A DNA stretch of 32,659 bases from Vulcanimicrobiota bacterium. GTDB lineage: Bacteria; Vulcanimicrobiota; Vulcanimicrobiia; Vulcanimicrobiales; Vulcanimicrobiaceae. How positions within the stretch are numbered: the stretch's first letter is position 1; every line of letters begins with the position of its first letter. The position numbers were made by a program, and so were the translations under genes. Positions 9,286 through 16,801 of the stretch are shown one piece after another. The notes beneath the pieces were generated by a model that did no database searches, was not told the origin of the DNA, and saw only the letters and a list, made by a program, of their open reading frames with translations. Location: assembly GCA_019236975.1 (NCBI GenBank), contig JAFAHZ010000257.1, positions 1 to 32,659 on the forward strand. The letters run 5' to 3'.

Positions 9286-10676
9286 AGCGTGGAATGCTGG
9301 GTCAAGAGAAGGCCCAAAGTCAGCGTAACGTCGGTCGCATTGTCGAGTTGGGTGAAGAGGGGTGTAATGCTCGGAATATCGCTCAGCGGTTCGAACGGCG
9401 TCATCGTGTCGAGCTGCACGAAGCCGACGGCCGGGTAGCCGGCAACGGTGCGAAACAGCAGGTCGGCCCAGAATGCGTTCGCCCAGCCGAACTGTGGGCG
9501 GGTGAACTGCGATGGATCGTTGGGATTGACCGACTCGTGCATCAATCCGTTGAGCGTATCGCTTTCGTCCAGCATGTTAATCGCCTGCGCGATCTCCACG
9601 CGCCGGCGCGTCGACAGCGCAGCTCCGATGATGCCGATCGGCCAAACCCAGCCTTTCGGCGTGTGCGGACTGCCGAGTCCGGTTGCGTATTTCCCCGAGT
9701 AATAGTACGGGTTGGCCGAGCTGAGCGTGAATCGCCGCGTGTTGAGGTACACCGGGTCGTCGGTCGCGCACCATCCGATATACGGTAACGCCGTGAGGTT
9801 GGGAATGTTTGCGTCGTCCATGAGGTTGTCGCGGCCGTATCCGTCGGTTTCGTAGACGTACATCCATCCGTGCCCCGGTACCCACCGCCGGCCGTAGTTC
9901 AATATTCCCGTCTGCACTTGGTCGGCCAGCGCGGAGGCGTCGTTTGCCAGCGTGGCGTCGCCGAAAGCGTCGCGAGCGAAGAAGGCGAGCAGGCGCATCG
10001 CGACGACGGCGATCGCGTTCTGCGGAACGTTGTACCGATACGTTACCGGATCGTCGGAGGGCCGAAACGCGCTCCAAATCATCCCGGTATTGGGATTGTA
10101 GACGTTATCGGTCGGAACCGGCTGCGGCCACGAGTAGCGGCTGCAGGTAGCGTGGTGCTGCTCGCATTGCAGCGTTGCCACGATCGTTTGCATCGCGCGA
10201 TGCAGCGTGGGCGTGAAGATTCTCCGATCGTGCGTGTTGGCGTAATACAGAAAGACGAGAACGACGGGCCACGAAAGCGAGTCGATCTCCCACTTGCCTT
10301 CCCACACGCGATAGTCGGCGCTGAACGCTTCGGCGTGCGGGTCGACGAGAATGTTCTTTGCATCGCGCTGAATTACGCCGAAAAAGGTGTAACGAAGCGC
10401 TGCGTACGCCGGCACGAAGCGAATGTACGGAATGGTCTGCGCCGCCGAATCCCGCAGCCACATCGCGGGAATGTCTCCGGTTTGGACGTACGTCGTTCCG
10501 TCGCTTTCGGGAAAGAAGTTGTAGAAAAGCTGCTGGAACAAGACCGCACTTTGGATCGGGCGGATGTGCGATTCCACGGGAATATTGAGCGTTTGCGCGC
10601 CGGCCGGCGCGACGGCGGTCACGGCGAAGACGGCGCCGATCAGAATCGCGGCGATCCGTCGAGCGTTCGCTCTCAT
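9282..10676 (-). CDS. exported glycoside hydrolase family 125 (exo-alpha-1,6-mannosidase), copy B
   Basis: 464 residues from ATG 10676. That start gives a clean signal peptide (MRANARRIAAILIGAVFAV...PAGAQT). An upstream in-frame start at about 10712-10727 would add 12-17 residues and overlap the divergent gene, so I prefer the internal ATG. The same GH125 blocks as copy A occur: TGDIPAMWLRD (66-76), FRPSDD (204-209, candidate acid D208/D209), ETDGYGRDNLMDDANIPN (276-293), GLGSPHTPKGWVWPIG (333-348) and GLMHES (377-382, candidate base E381). It differs from copy A in the loops near CEQHHATCSRYSWPQ and VNPNDPSQ, so the two could prefer different linkages or aglycones. It is the promoter-proximal gene of the five-gene operon. 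Only 44 bases separate it from the divergent GTPase gene, so the two promoters must be very compact or overlap coding sequence. Confidence 0.92.
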   Translation of the reverse strand: MRANARRIAAILIGAVFAVTAVAPAGAQTLNIPVESHIRPIQSAVLFQQLFYNFFPESDGTTYVQTGDIPAMWLRDSAAQTIPYIRFVPAYAALRYTFFGVIQRDAKNILVDPHAEAFSADYRVWEGKWEIDSLSWPVVLVFLYYANTHDRRIFTPTLHRAMQTIVATLQCEQHHATCSRYSWPQPVPTDNVYNPNTGMIWSAFRPSDDPVTYRYNVPQNAIAVVAMRLLAFFARDAFGDATLANDASALADQVQTGILNYGRRWVPGHGWMYVYETDGYGRDNLMDDANIPNLTALPYIGWCATDDPVYLNTRRFTLSSANPYYYSGKYATGLGSPHTPKGWVWPIGIIGAALSTRRRVEIAQAINMLDESDTLNGLMHESVNPNDPSQFTRPQFGWANAFWADLLFRTVAGYPAVGFVQLDTMTPFEPLSDIPSITPLFTQLDNATDVTLTLGLLLTQHSTL

Positions 10677-10720
10677 GTTCCGAAGGCTTCGCTGACCTCG
10701 CGCGCCAATCATTCGGTGCT

Positions 10721-11707
10721 TTGGCACACCAAGAGGCGATCGACGCGCTGCTGCGCGATTTCGCGGCGCGCAAGCCGCGCGCGCTGGCGCGCGCTATTTC
10801 GTGGGGAGAATCCGGGCGCGCAGCGGAGTTGATCCGGCGTCTCTACGCGAAAACGGGCTCGGCACTAACGATTGGTTTGACGGGACCGCCCGGCGTCGGC
10901 AAATCGACGTTGTCGTCGGCGCTGGTGCGCAAAGCGCGTTCGTTCGGGAAAACGGTCGGCGTCGTTTCGGTCGACCCGAGCTCGCCCTTCTCGCACGGCG
11001 CGCTGCTCGGCGACCGCATTCGTCTGACCGAGCATTTTACCGACGAAGGCGTGTTCATCCGCTCGATGGCGAGTCGCGGCCACCTCGGCGGCTTAGCCGG
11101 TGCGACGGCCGATGCCGTGCTATTGATGGATGCGTTCGGGCTCGACGTCGTCCTGATCGAGACGGTGGGCGTGGGACAAAGCGAAATCGAGATTGCCGAG
11201 CTCGCGCACACGGTGCTCGTCGCACTGCAGCCCGGCAGCGGTGACTCGATTCAGGTGCTCAAGGCGGGAATTATGGAAATCGCCGACATCTTCGTCGTGA
11301 ACAAAGCCGATCACCCGATGGCCAATCAGCTGCGTCGCGAAATTCGCTCGATGATGGAGATGCTGAACTTTCCCGGCTGGATTCCGGAGCTGGTTACCAC
11401 GCAGGCGTTGGCCGGCGAAGGCATCGACGACTTGTGGGGCGCCATCGAACGCCACGTCGCCTATCTCAACGAAACCGGCGAAATCGAGGAAAAGCGACGT
11501 CAGGCATTTCTGCATCAGGTGCGCCAACTCGCACTAGGCCGGCTCGAGCGCCGTCTCGACGCCGAACTGTCGCAGGATCGTTCTCACGGCGTCGATCCGT
11601 ACGCGGCGGCGGATCGCATCCTCGATGCGTTCGGGGGTTCGCCGGAAGCCGGCGGCGACGACGTTCGCACGGCGCGTCCGCGTGCAACCGTCAAGGGTTT
11701 GACGTAG
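10721..11707 (+). CDS. meaB: MeaB/ArgK-type G-protein chaperone of B12-dependent acyl-CoA mutase
   Basis: 328 residues. The Walker A motif is GPPGVGKST (55-63), followed by the family blocks VVSVDPSSPFSHGALLGDRIRL, FIRSMASRGHLGG, LIETVGVGQSEIEIA (G-domain Asp replaced by the usual Glu-Thr-Val-Gly) and VNKAD for guanine recognition. MeaB proteins use GTP hydrolysis to gate delivery of adenosylcobalamin to the mutase and to expel damaged cofactor. The start is TTG (10721), since no ATG or GTG exists in frame upstream and the predicted first helix (EAIDALLRDFAARKPRALARAIS) follows directly. The length and C-terminal helical arm match stand-alone MeaB. It reads toward the mutase genes but is separated from them by the convergent S53 peptidase gene (9-base gap between stops). 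A better name may be MeaI, given the mutase type next door. Confidence 0.95.
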   Translation: MAHQEAIDALLRDFAARKPRALARAISWGESGRAAELIRRLYAKTGSALTIGLTGPPGVGKSTLSSALVRKARSFGKTVGVVSVDPSSPFSHGALLGDRIRLTEHFTDEGVFIRSMASRGHLGGLAGATADAVLLMDAFGLDVVLIETVGVGQSEIEIAELAHTVLVALQPGSGDSIQVLKAGIMEIADIFVVNKADHPMANQLRREIRSMMEMLNFPGWIPELVTTQALAGEGIDDLWGAIERHVAYLNETGEIEEKRRQAFLHQVRQLALGRLERRLDAELSQDRSHGVDPYAAADRILDAFGGSPEAGGDDVRTARPRATVKGLT

Positions 11708-11716
11708 CGTAGTACT

Positions 11717-12934
11717 TCAAAACGCGGTGACGCCGTTAGGCGTGCCCCAGCCGGTCGGGCCGTTATATCCGTGGCCGGCGCTGCAGATATACGCATAGAC
11801 CGCCGGGCACGTTCCGTTGCGGCCTTTATCGATGTGATTGAGCGCCGGTGTCGCCGCCGCGTCGTAAATCGATTTTGCAAAGGTCGCCGAAAGCTGCCTG
11901 GCGTTTCCGGCCAACCCGTATGCCGCTGCGACGATCGGCGTGGCGGCGCTCGTGCCGCCGAACGTCACCCACCCGCCGGTGCGGCTCGCGCCGACCGGCG
12001 TGGAATCGTAGACCGCGACGCCGGTTAACGGATCCGCGACCGCTGCAACGTCGGCGGCGGCCCGCGTCGGGCAACCATCGTCGGTTTGCCAGGCCGGCTT
12101 GGCGACGAAATCGCTGCAGCCGCTGCCGGTCGCGCCGATATCGGCGTCGTTCCACACGCGTTCCTCCCAGCCGCGAGCGTTCGAAGCGCGCGCGAGCGTC
12201 GTACCGCCGACCGCGACGACGGTTGCAAACGATGCCGGCTGTTCGGGAAAGTAACCGTCGTCGCCGGTGCCGGCAACGACGATCGCCTTCCCGCGCTGAT
12301 CGAAGTTCGCGTCGTACGGAGCGTATTCGTATCCGCCGTATGAGTTGCTGATGACGCTGGCGCCCAAGCGTGCGGCGGTGCGCACGGAAAAGCCGAGATC
12401 GGGCGCGGAGCTGCTCGTCGCTTCGACCAGCAAGATCTTGCAGTGCGGGCACACCGCGGACACCATGTCGAGATCGAGGGACATCTCGCCCGTCCATCCG
12501 CGGTCGGCTCGTGGATACGATCCGGCAGTGCCCTGCTCGTTCACTTTGCGAAAGCAGCCGTTGCTCGCCGTGCACGCCGGCAATCCGAAGCGCGCGCGAT
12601 AAACGAGTAGATCGCTTTCGGCACGCGGATCGTCGTAAGCGCCGACGATTGCGACGACCGACGATTTTCCACGCGTCGACGACGGAAAGCGATACGCCGA
12701 TTGCAAGTCGCGCGGCGTGTAGCCTTTTAACGCGGTACGGCTCGTCAGCGCCCACGCAAAACACTGGAAGGCGCCGCGAGTGCGGACCGGGCAAAGCGGT
12801 GTCGCCGTACTCGACGCTCGCAGCGGCGCGGCCGCAAAGACGTCCGACGGAACGGGCGGCGCGCCGGCGGGAATCGCGCACCCGCCGAGGGCCGCGCCCA
12901 ACACGATTGGAACGAGCAATCGCAGAGGCTTCAC
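11717..12934 (-). CDS. S53 (sedolisin/kumamolisin) peptidase, lipoprotein, short-propeptide form
   Basis: 405 residues from GTG 12934, chosen because AGGAGG lies about 9 bases upstream and a lipoprotein signal begins there ([19 protein letters not shown], lipobox LGGC, Cys19). A longer open frame is antisense to the mutase gene and is rejected. Catalytic positions of the family are visible: E150 and D154 in GEMSLDLD, oxyanion Asp D225 in GTGDDGY, and nucleophile S329 in [18 protein letters not shown] (72-81) and [11 protein letters not shown] (99-109) are typical starts of the S53 catalytic domain. The usual propeptide of about 150-180 residues is absent, since only about 50 residues lie between the lipid Cys and the domain. 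Extra cysteines (48, 58, 121, 127, 162, 165 and others) suggest disulphides in an oxidising compartment. S53 enzymes are often acid-active endopeptidases. Confidence 0.9.
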   Translation of the reverse strand: MKPLRLLVPIVLGAALGGCAIPAGAPPVPSDVFAAAPLRASSTATPLCPVRTRGAFQCFAWALTSRTALKGYTPRDLQSAYRFPSSTRGKSSVVAIVGAYDDPRAESDLLVYRARFGLPACTASNGCFRKVNEQGTAGSYPRADRGWTGEMSLDLDMVSAVCPHCKILLVEATSSSAPDLGFSVRTAARLGASVISNSYGGYEYAPYDANFDQRGKAIVVAGTGDDGYFPEQPASFATVVAVGGTTLARASNARGWEERVWNDADIGATGSGCSDFVAKPAWQTDDGCPTRAAADVAAVADPLTGVAVYDSTPVGASRTGGWVTFGGTSAATPIVAAAYGLAGNARQLSATFAKSIYDAAATPALNHIDKGRNGTCPAVYAYICSAGHGYNGPTGWGTPNGVTAF

Positions 12935-12969
12935 AGGATGCGCCCTCCTCAAGCAGTCATCGGGCCGTT

Positions 12970-12991
12970 TGGCGGGAGGCCGAAGCCGCCA
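12970..12991 (+). other. hairpin in the leader of the mutase gene
   Basis: TGGCGG (12970-12975) and CCGCCA (12986-12991) are perfect inverted arms around a 10-base loop. It lies in the 141-base gap between the divergent S53 peptidase and mutase genes, which is otherwise without a clear -35/-10 pair. It could be part of a structured leader. I could not match it to a known riboswitch class. Confidence 0.35.
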
Positions 12992-13075
12992 GGACCCCGG
13001 CCGGAAAGGCGGTTGCTTGGCGCGAGGCTTCTTGGGAAAATGGCAAGCCACGTCGAACCGAGGCGATTCTACATT

Positions 13076-14767
13076 ATGAAGCAAGTATTGAGGGACCCGG
13101 CGGCCGAACCGGCGGGAGGCGCGAAGCGCGAAGTGCCGGCACCGGCGCGCGCCGGCGCGCGCAAGGGCCCGGGATCGGGTGCCGTCGACCGAACGATCTC
13201 CGACGTTCCGCTCAAAACGGTCTACGGGCCGAACGATATCGCCGAGCTCGATCTTACCCGCGACCTCGCCTGGCCGGGCGAGTTTCCGTACGTCCGCGGC
13301 ATCCATGCCAACGGATACCGCGACCGGCTTTGGACGATGCGCCAGTTTGCGGGCTTCGGCACGGCCAAGCAGACCAACGAGCGCTATCACTTTCTGCTCG
13401 AGCAGGGACAGCATGGCTTGTCGGTTGCATTCGACATGCCGACGCTGATGGGTTACGACTCCGACGCGCCGCAAGCGCGCGGGGAAGTCGGCAAGTGCGG
13501 CGTCGCGATCGACTCGCTGGCGGACATGGAAGCGCTCTTCGACGGCATCGACATGGGCGATATCACCACGTCGATGACGATCAACGGCCCGGCGGCGATC
13601 GCCGTCGCGCAATACGTCGCCGCGGCCGAGAAGAAAGGCATTTCGCGCCACAAACTGGGCGGGACGATTCAGGCCGATATCCTCAAGGAATACATCGCGC
13701 AGAAAGAGTGGATCTTTCCGCCGCGCCCGCACATGCGGGTCATCGTCGACATGATCGATTTCTGCACGCGCGAGATGCCGAAGTGGAATACCATTTCGAT
13801 CTCGGGCTATCACATTCGCGAAGCGGGTTCGACGGCCGCGCAGGAACTGGCGTTTACGCTGGCCGACGGGTTTGCGTACGTCGAAGCGTGCGTGGCGGCC
13901 GGCATGAACGTCGACGATTTCGCTCCGCGCTTGTCGTTCTTTTTTAACTCGCACATCGATTTCTTCGAAGAGATTGCGAAGTTCCGCGCGGCGCGCCGGA
14001 TTTACGCCCGCCATATGCGCGATAAATACGGCGCCAAAGATCCGCGCTCGTGGAAGCTGCGCTTCCACACGCAGACCGCCGGGTGCAGCGCGACGGCGCA
14101 GCAGCCCGAGAACAATATCGTTCGCGTCGCCTTCGAGGCGATGGCGGCCGTTTTGGGCGGCACGCAATCGCTGCACACCAACTCGATGGACGAAGTGCTC
14201 GCGCTTCCGACGGAAAAGTCGGTCGAGATCGCGTTGCGTACCCAGCAGGTGCTCGCGTACGAAACCAACGTGACCAACGTGGTCGATCCGCTCGGCGGCT
14301 CGTATTACGTCGAGGCCCTTACCGACGAGATGGAACGCCAGGCCGAAGCGTATTTTTCGCAGATCGAAGAGTACGGCGGCGTCGTCGAAGCCATCGAAGC
14401 GGGTTTCTTCCAAAAGGAAATCGCCGAAGCCAGCTACCGCTATCAGCGTTCGATCGAAAGCAAAGACCGCGTGATCGTCGGCGTGAACGCCTTCGTCAAA
14501 GAGGAAGAGTCGCACGACATCGACCTTCTCAAAATTACCGAAGAAACCGAACGCGAGCAGGCGCGCGCCGTGCAAGCCGTTCGTTCGCGCCGCGACCCCA
14601 ACGCGGTGCAGTCGGGCCTCGAACGGCTGCAGCGAGCCTGTCGCGACCCCAAAGATAATCTCATGCCGCACCTGATCGATTGCGTCAACGCGTATTGCAC
14701 CGAAGGCGAAATCGTCGATGCGATGGTTGCAGTGTACGGCCGGTACACCGAGCGAAGCATCTTCTAA
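13076..14767 (+). CDS. icmA: adenosylcobalamin-dependent acyl-CoA mutase, catalytic subunit, isobutyryl-CoA mutase type
   Basis: 563 residues. The start at ATG 13076 is a choice: ATG 13040 (12 codons longer) is equally open, and GAGGCG lies about 9 bases before 13076. The TIM-barrel substrate domain of the MCM family is complete and ends without a B12 domain, as in IcmA or small archaeal McmA. Family blocks are [80 protein letters not shown] and [13 protein letters not shown]. Substrate-selecting positions are F91 (codon 13346-13348) and Q209 (13700-13702). Methylmalonyl-CoA mutase has Tyr and Arg here (Y89/R207 in Propionibacterium), isobutyryl-CoA mutase Phe and Gln, and 2-hydroxyisobutyryl-CoA mutase Ile and Gln. 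The 118-residue spacing is identical. It most likely interconverts isobutyryl-CoA and n-butyryl-CoA. Automated annotation will probably call it methylmalonyl-CoA mutase. Confidence 0.9.
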   Translation: MKQVLRDPAAEPAGGAKREVPAPARAGARKGPGSGAVDRTISDVPLKTVYGPNDIAELDLTRDLAWPGEFPYVRGIHANGYRDRLWTMRQFAGFGTAKQTNERYHFLLEQGQHGLSVAFDMPTLMGYDSDAPQARGEVGKCGVAIDSLADMEALFDGIDMGDITTSMTINGPAAIAVAQYVAAAEKKGISRHKLGGTIQADILKEYIAQKEWIFPPRPHMRVIVDMIDFCTREMPKWNTISISGYHIREAGSTAAQELAFTLADGFAYVEACVAAGMNVDDFAPRLSFFFNSHIDFFEEIAKFRAARRIYARHMRDKYGAKDPRSWKLRFHTQTAGCSATAQQPENNIVRVAFEAMAAVLGGTQSLHTNSMDEVLALPTEKSVEIALRTQQVLAYETNVTNVVDPLGGSYYVEALTDEMERQAEAYFSQIEEYGGVVEAIEAGFFQKEIAEASYRYQRSIESKDRVIVGVNAFVKEEESHDIDLLKITEETEREQARAVQAVRSRRDPNAVQSGLERLQRACRDPKDNLMPHLIDCVNAYCTEGEIVDAMVAVYGRYTERSIF

Positions 14768-14790
14768 GTCGGCCGGAAAGCGAGAGAGCA

Positions 14791-14949
14791 ATGCCTTGGA
14801 GAACCGATCTCGAGCGTTACCGCGTACGGCGGACGCTCTCGGAAGTAAAACGCAAACTCGAAGAAGCGCTACGTCTCAGCCGTCTGCAAAACGGCACCGG
14901 CGCGGAAAGCCATAATGGCAGCAAGACCGTTACGAATCGTCATCGCTAA
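14791..14949 (+). CDS. candidate small basic helical protein between the mutase subunits
   Basis: 52 residues, starting MPWRTDLERYRVRRTLSEV. It begins 23 bases after the catalytic-subunit stop and overlaps the first codons of the B12-subunit gene in another frame. The middle (SEVKRKLEEALRLSRL) would form an amphipathic helix, and the composition is strongly basic. A weak GAGAG precedes the ATG. I recognise no family. Points in favour are the otherwise unexplained 147-base gap and the coupling geometry. Against are the small size and the ease of random open frames in GC-rich DNA. It may simply be a spacer that couples translation of the two subunits. Confidence 0.3.
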   Translation: MPWRTDLERYRVRRTLSEVKRKLEEALRLSRLQNGTGAESHNGSKTVTNRHR

Positions 14950-15331
14950 AGCGGGCCTCGACGGCCACGATCGAGGCGCGAAAGTCATCGCGCGCGCGCT
15001 GCGCGACGCGGGCATGGAAGTGATTTACACGGGGCTGTTTCAGACGCCCGAACAGATCGTGCAGACAGCGATCCAAGAAGATGCCGACGGCATCGGCCTC
15101 TCGATTCTCTCCGGCGCGCACATGACGCTGTTCCCGCTCGTCGTCGAGCAGCTGGCGGCGCAGGATGCCGGCGATATCGTGTTTTTCGGCGGCGGAACGA
15201 TACCGCCCGAGGATGCCGGCGCGCTCAAAAGTGCGGGCGTGCGCGCGATCTTTACGCCGGGTGCACCCTTGCAAGAGATCGTCGACTTCGTGCAGCGGGA
15301 GTGCGGCAAACGGCGCGAGCTCGTCGGCTAA
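14915..15331 (+). CDS. icmB: B12-binding small subunit of acyl-CoA mutase
   Basis: 138 residues, the normal size of a stand-alone cobalamin-binding domain. The signature DxHxxG is present as D16-G-H18-D-R-G21 in KAGLDGHDRGAKV. H18 would replace the dimethylbenzimidazole base of the cofactor (base-off/His-on binding). Downstream blocks GLSILSGAH and FFGGGTIPPEDA line the nucleotide-loop pocket. It pairs with the catalytic subunit at 13076-14767 to form the holoenzyme, with the GTPase at 10721 as reactivation chaperone. In many bacteria these three parts are fused (IcmF) or the two subunits are one chain (MCM). Here all are separate. The start ATG has GGAAAG about 8 bases upstream. It is followed after 15 bases by gltX. 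Confidence 0.93.
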   Translation: MAARPLRIVIAKAGLDGHDRGAKVIARALRDAGMEVIYTGLFQTPEQIVQTAIQEDADGIGLSILSGAHMTLFPLVVEQLAAQDAGDIVFFGGGTIPPEDAGALKSAGVRAIFTPGAPLQEIVDFVQRECGKRRELVG

Positions 15332-15346
15332 CCGTTCGAACTCAAC

Positions 15347-16801
15347 GTGACCGTTAGAACCAGAATCGCGCCGTCGCCGACCGGCGACCCGCACGTCGGC
15401 ACGGCCTACGTCGGTCTCATCAACTACTGCTTTGCTAAGAAGCACGGCGGCGAGTTTATCCTTCGCATCGAGGACACCGATCAACAGCGCAGCACCGCCG
15501 AGAGCGAACGTGCGATTCTCGAAACGCTGCATTGGTGCGGACTGACGTGGGACGAGGGTCCGGACGTCGGCGGGCCGCACGGCCCGTACCGCCAGAGCGA
15601 ACGTTCCGCCATCTATCGGACCTACGTCGACAAGCTGCTCGCGGCCGGTCACGCCTTCAAGTGTTTCTGCACGCCGCAGCGGTTGGAAGAGATGCGCGTC
15701 GCACAGCGTGCTGCGGGGCAGCCTTCGCACTACGACGGGTTGTGCCTGACGTACGACGCTGCGGAAGTCGCGCGCCGCGAGGCGGCCGGCGAACCGTTCG
15801 TCGTCCGCATGAAGGTTCCCAACGACGGCGTTTGCGTGGTATCCGACCTGCGGCGAGGCGACATCGAGTTTGAGTATAAGAGCGTCGACATGCAGGTGCT
15901 GATGAAATCGGACGGCCTGCCGACGTACCATCTGGCCAACGTCGTCGACGACCACCTCATGGAGATCACGCACGTTTTTCGCGGCGAAGAGTGGGTGTCG
16001 AGCGCGCCCAAGCACTTGCTGCTCTATCGATACCTCGGCTGGGAACCGCCGAAGCTGATGCACCTGCCGCTGCTGCGCAACCCCGACAAAAGCAAGCTCA
16101 GCAAACGCAAGAACCCGACCGGTATTCTTTTTTACCAGCGGATGGGCTATCTGCCCGAAGCGCTGATGAACTTCTTGGGCCTGCTCGCCAATGCGGCACG
16201 TGAAGGCGAAGACGAGCTGATGGATCTCGCGCACATGGTGAAGCGGTTCGAAGTGGAGCACGTGCCGATCGGCGGTCCGGTGTTCGACGTGGCGAAGCTG
16301 GACTGGATCAACGCTCGCTACATTCGCGAGCGTCTCGACGCCGCAACCTTCGTCGAGCGCGTGCGGCGCTGGGCGATAACCGGCGAACGCCTAGAGCGCA
16401 TCGCCGGGCTCGCGCAGCCGCGCATCGAGCGTCTCAGCGATCTCGGGCTTTTACTGGCATTTCTTTTTGCGGGACGGATTCCGGTCCGCGTCGAGGAGTT
16501 GCGCGGGAAATTGGCCGAGAACGAGCTCCGCAGCGCGCTCACGATGGCGCTCGCCGACTTCGACGCGCTGCCGGCGTGGAACGCCTTTGCGATCGAGGGC
16601 GTTTTCAAACGCATCGCGGAAGCGCTCGGCAAGAAACCGCGCGACGTGGCGCGTCCGTTCTACGTAGCGATAACCGGGAGCTCGACCTCGATTCCGCTCT
16701 ACGATTCGATGGAGCTGCTCGGACGCGACATCGTGCGCGAGCGTTTGCGCAACGCGCTGGCGCTTGCCGGCGGTCCGGCCAAACTCGAGGTGCCGGCGTG
16801 A
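15347..16801 (+). CDS. gltX: glutamyl-tRNA synthetase
   Basis: 484 residues from GTG (15347), giving MTVRTRIAPSPTGDPHVGTAY. It is a class I aminoacyl-tRNA synthetase. The HIGH motif reads PHVG (15-18), the KMSKS loop reads KLSKR (250-254), and RIEDTDQQRS and GPYRQSERSAIY are typical GluRS blocks. The C-terminal anticodon-binding helical domain is complete (ends LEVPA). It charges tRNA-Glu in the cytoplasm. Whether it also charges tRNA-Gln (non-discriminating) cannot be decided here. Its TGA overlaps the GTG of glmU by 4 bases, so the two are translationally coupled. Confidence 0.97.
   Translation: MTVRTRIAPSPTGDPHVGTAYVGLINYCFAKKHGGEFILRIEDTDQQRSTAESERAILETLHWCGLTWDEGPDVGGPHGPYRQSERSAIYRTYVDKLLAAGHAFKCFCTPQRLEEMRVAQRAAGQPSHYDGLCLTYDAAEVARREAAGEPFVVRMKVPNDGVCVVSDLRRGDIEFEYKSVDMQVLMKSDGLPTYHLANVVDDHLMEITHVFRGEEWVSSAPKHLLLYRYLGWEPPKLMHLPLLRNPDKSKLSKRKNPTGILFYQRMGYLPEALMNFLGLLANAAREGEDELMDLAHMVKRFEVEHVPIGGPVFDVAKLDWINARYIRERLDAATFVERVRRWAITGERLERIAGLAQPRIERLSDLGLLLAFLFAGRIPVRVEELRGKLAENELRSALTMALADFDALPAWNAFAIEGVFKRIAEALGKKPRDVARPFYVAITGSSTSIPLYDSMELLGRDIVRERLRNALALAGGPAKLEVPA

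Noticed and set aside
12985-13002. Sequence resembling a B12-box (GCCAGGAcCCCgGCC pattern) upstream of a B12-dependent mutase
   Set aside because: The conserved core of a cobalamin riboswitch (GGTG-AA-TCC, CCCGCCACTG) is not found in the preceding 200 bases, which also code for the S53 peptidase on the other strand. A covariance-model search (Rfam RF00174) would settle it.
13076-14767. Methylmalonyl-CoA mutase or 2-hydroxyisobutyryl-CoA mutase as the assignment
   Set aside because: The two substrate-selecting residues are Phe and Gln. Tyr/Arg or Ile/Gln with an Asp in the GLSVAFD block would be required.
12935-14791. Long minus-strand open frame antisense to the mutase gene
   Set aside because: It is only an extension of the S53 frame. 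The sequence has no family features and a biased Arg/Ala composition, the usual shadow of a GC-rich gene.
14930-16261. 443-codon minus-strand frame over the B12 subunit and gltX
   Set aside because: It mirrors the codon structure of two certain genes and has no recognisable domain or start signal.
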